From Lucifuga dentata (taxonomy: Eukaryota > Chordata > Actinopteri > Ophidiiformes > Bythitidae): a DNA stretch of 64,000 nt. The notes below the pieces were generated by a model. That model made no database searches. It worked only from the letters and a program-made list of their open reading frames with translations, and had not been told where the DNA came from. The DNA lies in assembly GCA_014773175.1 (NCBI GenBank), contig VXCM01000478.1:198501-262500 (forward strand), written 5' to 3'. Below are positions 59,780 to 64,000 of the stretch, in pieces (within the stretch, counting starts at the first letter, position 1; each line of letters starts with the position of its first letter). Position numbers and translations under genes: made by a program.

Positions 59780-61965
59780 GTTTCCACACAGGGTACTAGT
59801 GATACATGCTAAAATAAAAAAGTAGTAAGTTAAGTATATGACATGATATATGTACACGTACCTATGTACACATACCTATGACACTTCAGGGGAAACTGTA
59901 GTTTTTAACTCCACAACATTTATGTGAAGACTGTAGCTATCTGTCATTTTTATATGCAAAACCCATTAATCTCTCAGAAAATATTAGGCATTATGATATT
60001 TTGAACCACTGCTTCCAAAGTTGAGGTCTGGACCCCCTTACAGGGACAGCAAGATGAATCTGAGGGGCTGCCAGATGATTAGCAGGGCATGGAAAAATTA
60101 CAGAAAATATGTATGCTAGTAAAATAAGGTTTATTTGTTTTATTTGTTTCCCTTGTACAATATGGTATATATCTCATGAGGTCTATAAAGATTATTCTGA
60201 TGAAACAATATCAGTGTTACATCCCCAAGTTGGTCTAGGGGAGAACAGGAGTAACATAAAACCGGATGAAAACGTGCAGAGTCTGTTCAATGAGTTACCA
60301 GATTTATTGGCAGAATTAGCAGCTTAAATCAAACTTCATGGAGAGCTAAGGCCAAAATAACAAACAAACCAGCCCTAACAGATCAGCCTACTAGACTACC
60401 AAAATAAGAATTACAATACTAAACCTAATTACCTATCTGTGAAAAAAAAAAAAAAAAAAAAAAAAAACAGGAGAAATGGGGATAAATCAAAACGGCAGCT
60501 CTCTCCTACTGTGTTTTCTGGCAGAACCAACAGAAAACAAAACAAAAAAAAACAAAAACAAACAAACAAACAACAAAAAAAACAAACAACCAAAAAAAAA
60601 AAAAAGGNAAAAAAAAAAAAAAGGATTACACAATGAAAGGTTAACAAAAAAAACACTTAAAGTTCAACTAATAATGATAATTCCACAGTCAACACAAACA
60701 CGAGAGCTATATTATATAGGGTGTCCCAAAAAATGTATACACACTTTGAATGATTATAAATACAATGTTTGTTGAGATATATCTAGGTTTTATAATCCAA
60801 GATAAAGAAGACGTGTAGAATCTTTTGAGTTATCGCAGGTGTTGGAACTGATGACCGTTCTGATCCAGGCACTGCTGATAATGCGGACAGATGGAATTGC
60901 AAACATCACGAATAATTTCATTTGGTATTGGTATTCATTTGGTATGTACGTTCTCGCACTTCCAGTAGCACTTTAAGATAAATTTCCTTTTCTCAAAGCT
61001 TAGTCTTGCTTCTGCCATTATGTCTAATCAGTTGCACCTGTAAAAAAAAGAAAATTTGAGTGAGCTATAATCATTCAAAGTGTGTATACATTTTTTTGGG
61101 ACACGCTGTATTTACACAGACAAATAGTTCAGGACACAATACGAGAGCCATGTTAAAACTACACAGAAACAAACAGCTCAGATTTCAGATGGCCAGAGGC
61201 CCTGAAGTGTAGCTTCTCAGTCTTTAAATACCCCCAGCTGGTTGGTGATTGGTTGATAGGTCCTCCAGGTACAGCCAATGGAGGGAGGAGTNACCCCCAG
61301 CTGGTTGGTGATTGGTTGATAGGTCCTCCAGGTACAGCCAATGGAGGGAGGAGTGGGAGGACCTGCAGCTAAGAGACACAGCCTGAGAAACAGCACACAC
61401 AATATAATACAGCCACCTATAGGGGGATATAACAGTCAGACAGGAAAATCCCTTAAGTTGAACTTCTCACAGCTCATAGATATATGCAGCCTGTGACGAG
61501 GGCCACAAACACGCATTGTTTCATTTTAGGTGGGAAAAAGTGGGAACCACTGGTTTAAAATTCAAAGCAGCTTTGTAAAGTATTGATGTAGTACCATCTG
61601 AACCAGCTACAGCATCAAAATACTGCTCACAAAAATCATCAACATCATCATCATCAATCATCAACCATTTAGCTCTCTGAAAGAGGATAATACGTAATAT
61701 TGACTTTTAGTTTTGTTATTTAAGTATGGCATTCCACCGGAAATATGATCAGAATACTATTACTGATAGTCATACATTCACATGCTCACCTCCTCTCTGT
61801 GTGTGTGTGCGTGCGTGTGTGCACTTGTCAGGTAAGCGCCAGGCGCTCTGGGAGTGTGTGGAAAGAGATTCCGGGACGATTGTTCCTGTTGACTTTTGTG
61901 ACTCTGCACTTAAACCAGCAAACCAAAATGAAGACTGCAACACTCAGCTCTGCCCTGCATAGTGA

Positions 61966-62011
<46 letters not shown>

Positions 62012-62914
62012 ATGTAACCACATCTGCAAAAATGATGAGCCACAGCCTACTCTTCATTTCCTCCAACCTTCTCCCTGCTCTCTGTAATTGGCTTGAAGCT
62101 GGGATGTGGGAGAGTGGTCGGATTGCAGCAGGAAATGCGGACCCGGCACCCAGCACCGCCAGATCATCTGCCGCCAGGTCACTCATGTCCATCTTAATGG
62201 GACAGAGACTTCAGTCACCGTGGCAACGGAGCAGTGCGGGTCATCTGACCGGCCAGTGACCAAGTCAGTCTGCCAGCTGAAGATTTGCAGCCAGTGGGAG
62301 ATTCGCTCTGAGTGGAGCCCAGTGAGAAAACACACTGACACACACACATACACCAACCCTCACAATCTGTAGAGATTAATGACATTCTACTGAACATAAT
62401 TTTTAATATTACCTAACCTCACCAATCAAACAGTCCATATATGGACAGTTATCAGATTTATGTATGGCTAATGTGTTACTGCCTAGATGTACATTAGATA
62501 TTTGACTTAGTTAATTATAATTAACATAACATTATTCTGCATTCTGTACATAATCATCATAATATTCATTCTCTCTCCTTCTCTTGGTCTCCTCCAGTGT
62601 TCTGTACCATGTGGGGTGGGTCAGCGCAGCAGGGAGGTTGTGTGTGTGAGCAACCAGGGTGACGTGGAGGAGGATGAGGAGTGTAACATGAACCTAAAGC
62701 CAGACATAATGCAGAACTGTGACATGGGTGCCTGTGCACGCAGCTGGTTCACTTCCATGTGGAGCCAGAGGGTACAACACAAATTGTTATAATTTGTGAG
62801 TGTGTGTGTGGGTGTGTGTGTGTAGCATCAGAATGTGCAAAAGAGTGAACAAATGTTGAAGTCTTGAAATGCAGTGGCAATGATTGTGTATGTGTTTGGA
62901 AGTGTTTTCATTCA

Positions 62915-62963
<49 letters not shown>

Positions 62964-63145
62964 CCTCAGTGCTCTGCAGAGTGTGGTAGAGGCAATCGAA
63001 CTCGGACAGCAGTGTGTCTGATGGATCATGTGACTGATCTCCCATTGGGCAGTTGTGAAGGGGAACAGCCAGTAGAACTGACATCATGCAACTCTGGCCC
63101 ATGTCAGAACCGCCTGGAGTGGTACACAGGACCTTGGGGTCAGGT

Positions 63146-63199
<54 letters not shown>

Positions 63200-63797
63200 T
63201 GCATATCTGCAGTATAAGTATCTATATCTATGTTTTGCTTTATGTGGAAGATGCTTTCATTTTGTGTGTGTGCTGTGTGTATATGTATGTGTGTATGTGT
63301 GTGTTTGTTCAATAAAGTGTTCAGCAGAGTGTGGGAATGGATCACAGGCCAGGAGTGTGGCTTGTATCCTGAGCAACAATGGTCAACTAGAGGTTGTGGA
63401 CCAGTCAAAATGTTCCAAAATGCCACAGCCAATCAGCTCTCAGCCCTGCAGACTAAAACCATGTGGTGTCCAGTGGTATGTCACGGATTGGAGTGCGGTG
63501 AGTATCTATTCTACAAAACAGACACACACACACCTGAAGTAATACAAATAAGGATTAAAATATGCACAAAAAAATCAATGCTGAGCTCTGATTAGCCAGT
63601 GTTGGATAATAATGGTCATTCACAACTCTCCTTCTCCGTTTCTACACCTCAGTGCTCACGCTCCTGCAACGGTGGTTACCGTGTGCGTGAGGTGCATTGT
63701 CTCGCTGACAACATTGCCCGGAGTGACCGCTGTGACCCCAGTTTGACCCCAGAGAGTCGAGAAGAATGCAAAACTCAGCCCTGTGAGGCTGAGATAT
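57429..63797 (+). CDS. Secreted ADAMTS-like protein (THSD4/ADAMTSL6 type), 3' partial
   Basis: Extracellular-matrix glycoprotein without a protease domain; relatives bind fibrillin microfibrils. Eleven exons, all phase-consistent: 57429-57572, 58375-58504, 58619-58794, 58894-59002, 59483-59662, 61832-61961, 62099-62321, 62598-62771, 62970-63143, 63318-63497 and 63653-63797, giving 588 residues so far. Order: signal-peptide-like residues 1-30, spacer domain (about 49-200: GYHKIIEIPAGAQNITIRET, INGNWVIDRPGIYF), linker, then six TSP1 repeats from about 234 to 585 (CSTTCGSG, CSRKCGPG, CSVPCGVG, CSAECGRG, CSAECGNG, CSRSCNGG). A PLAC domain should follow beyond the window. CSVPCGVGQR and EECNMNLKP are closest to THSD4 as I remember it; ADAMTSL4 and fish-specific paralogues are alternatives. 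The usual N-terminal TSP1 and cysteine-rich domains are absent. Confidence 0.87.
57573..58374 (+). other. ADAMTS-like intron 1
   Basis: 802 nt of unique AT-rich sequence. 57960-58135 is open on both strands but lacks splice signals. Nothing else seen. Confidence 0.7.
58375..58504 (+). CDS. ADAMTS-like spacer exon 1
   Basis: 130 nt. Encodes GFEVVKGNFSQSFLSVGYHK, then IIEIPAGAQNITIRETTKSR. Acceptor gtgtttgcag; donor gtacac at 58505 leads into a CA-rich tract. Confidence 0.93.
58619..58794 (+). CDS. ADAMTS-like spacer exon 2
   Basis: 176 nt. Encodes LKTKNGVSIINGNWVIDRPG, then IYFAVGTQLMYRRPNEI and ITAAGPLTEDVHVY. Typical spacer-1 wording (INGNW, PG.Y, T..YRRP). Confidence 0.95.
58894..59002 (+). 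CDS. ADAMTS-like spacer exon 3
   Basis: 109 nt. Encodes LIYQQPHPSVYYEYSEPSQN and a short linker. Acceptor ctctcctacag, donor gtgagt. The QQP.P.V.YEY motif closes the spacer domain. Confidence 0.95.
59483..59662 (+). CDS. ADAMTS-like exon: linker and start of TSP1 repeat 1
   Basis: 180 nt. Encodes an acidic linker (ETFNPDEHLNNSDSIGSNII) and YTWAETGHTTCSTTCGSG. Acceptor tttcttcttag, donor gtgagg. Its last 17 nt and the donor are copied at 59713-59778. Confidence 0.93.
59713..59778 (+). repeat. False duplicate of an ADAMTS-like exon end (assembly)
   Basis: 66 bases identical to 59646-59711 with an N at 59712 between. Both copies hold an exon end, a donor and a CA repeat. Confidence 0.85.
60715..61110 (-). 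mobile_element. mariner-type element, internally deleted
   Basis: Inverted ends: TATAGGGTGTCCCAAAAAAT on the left and, as reverse complement on the right, TACAGCGTGTCCCAAAAAAA. Both continue into TGTATACACACTTTGAAT and abut TA. On the minus strand a transposase start is visible (MAEARLSFEKRKFILKCYWK) and, further on, an end-like piece (CPHYQQCLDQNGHQFQHLR then stop). The catalytic middle is missing, so it cannot move by itself. The N-terminus resembles helix-turn-helix starts of mariner-like transposases. Confidence 0.75.
61832..61961 (+). CDS. ADAMTS-like exon: TSP1 repeat 1, second part
   Basis: 130 nt. Encodes KRQALWECVERDSGTIVPVD, then FCDSALKPANQNEDCNTQLC and PA. Acceptor cacttgtcag follows a GT tract; donor gtgaga runs straight into (AC)n. 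Confidence 0.94.
61967..62011. repeat. (AC)n microsatellite directly after an ADAMTS-like donor
   Basis: About 22 AC units beginning 5 nt into intron 6. Confidence 0.97.
62099..62321 (+). CDS. ADAMTS-like exon: TSP1 repeat 2 and start of 3
   Basis: 223 nt. Encodes WDVGEWSDCSRKCGPGTQHR, then QIICRQVTHVHLNGTE through VCQLKICSQWEIRSEWSP. The acceptor gcttgaag is weak, but the split Tyr codon (TA|C) fits the expected YW junction. Confidence 0.92.
62598..62771 (+). CDS. ADAMTS-like exon: TSP1 repeat 3
   Basis: 174 nt, phase 0. Encodes CSVPCGVGQRSREVVCVSNQ, then GDVEEDEECNMNLKPD through SWFTSMWSQR. Confidence 0.96.
62970..63143 (+). CDS. ADAMTS-like exon: TSP1 repeat 4
   Basis: 174 nt, phase 0. 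Encodes CSAECGRGNRTRTAVCLMDH through RLEWYTGPWGQ. Preceded by a 43-nt (GT)n tract ending 10 nt before the exon; followed by (AC)23. Confidence 0.96.
63151..63304 (+). repeat. Complementary (AC)n and (GT)n tracts in one short intron
   Basis: (AC)23 at 63151-63196 and a GT-rich tract at about 63262-63304, both inside the 174-nt intron 9. Confidence 0.9.
63318..63497 (+). CDS. ADAMTS-like exon: TSP1 repeat 5
   Basis: 180 nt, phase 0. Encodes CSAECGNGSQARSVACILSN through VQWYVTDWSA. The acceptor ttcaataaag has almost no pyrimidine tract. Confidence 0.95.
63653..63797 (+). CDS. ADAMTS-like exon: TSP1 repeat 6 (last in window)
   Basis: 145 nt. Encodes CSRSCNGGYRVREVHCLADN through ECKTQPCEAEI. Leaves at phase 1 via donor gtaagt; the next exon lies beyond the window, and 63798-64000 is intron with a polyG/N join at 63857. 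Confidence 0.95.
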
Positions 63798-64000
63798 GTA
63801 AGTCTGCCATGCGTTGCTGTAATATTGCACACTGTGTGTCCAGTCTTGGTGGGGGGNGGGGGGGGGGGGGACATCACAGGTATAAATCTATATAAACACG
63901 GAATTTAATATTTTAAGTAAATATTTTGTACATTTGATAACTTTACCACAAAGTCTTCTACATGCATGAGCAAGGATGTGAGTGTGTGATAAGTAAAACA

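Larger units (their letters stand above)
59663..61831 (+). other. ADAMTS-like intron 5
   Basis: Contains (AC)n near the donor, the assembly duplicate, polyA joins at 60440-60466 and 60608, a mariner remnant, a 62-bp false duplication around the N at 61292 and (GT)n just before the acceptor. Confidence 0.75.

Overview
This is vertebrate, almost certainly teleost fish, DNA. It has long introns with GT-AG boundaries, very dense (CA)n/(GT)n and (GA)n/(CT)n microsatellites, and several fish-type DNA-transposon derivatives. The proteins are vertebrate families. There is nothing prokaryotic, no CRISPR array and no RNA gene that I could recognise. The assembly is a draft: it has two sized gaps (21032-21346 and 33651-33704) and about 35 single-N joins. 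At least ten of those joins are flanked by a direct repeat of 51-66 bp, which looks like unmerged overlapping contig ends and not real duplication.

Layout. (1) 1-33.4 kb, + strand: most of pax5, exons 2 to 10, with exon 1 upstream of the window. The paired domain is in exons 2-4, the octapeptide in exon 5, the partial homeodomain in exon 6 and the transactivation/inhibitory C-terminus in exons 7-10. An extra in-frame 87-nt exon sits between exons 9 and 10. A long AT-rich 3' UTR probably runs to polyadenylation signals near 33.1 or 33.36 kb. (2) 33.4-41.8 kb: intergenic, with microsatellites, a Tc1-type MITE, a TTAA-flanked MITE, a common fish interspersed repeat and a block that looks conserved. 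(3) 41.8-42.6 kb, - strand: a small gene that I do not recognise. It is built from exons whose splice phases agree and encodes a very hydrophobic protein of about 155 residues with a basic tail. (4) 45.1-53.5 kb, - strand: complete melk, 17 coding exons, 684 residues. (5) 57.4 kb to the right edge, + strand: a secreted ADAMTS-like protein closest to THSD4/ADAMTSL6. It has a signal peptide followed directly by the spacer domain and then six thrombospondin type-1 repeats; the C-terminus lies beyond the window.

How the genes relate. pax5 and melk are tail to tail, as I remember PAX5 and MELK on human chromosome 9p, so the block is conserved vertebrate synteny and not an operon-like unit. Pax5 is a DNA-binding developmental and B-lineage regulator, MELK a cell-cycle kinase and the ADAMTS-like protein a matrix protein; the sequence shows no joint pathway. 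The most interesting items are the unrecognised membrane-protein gene, the extra pax5 exon, the shortened ADAMTS-like architecture, a 174-nt intron bounded by complementary (AC)n and (GT)n tracts, and a cluster of perfect hairpins in the pax5 3' UTR.
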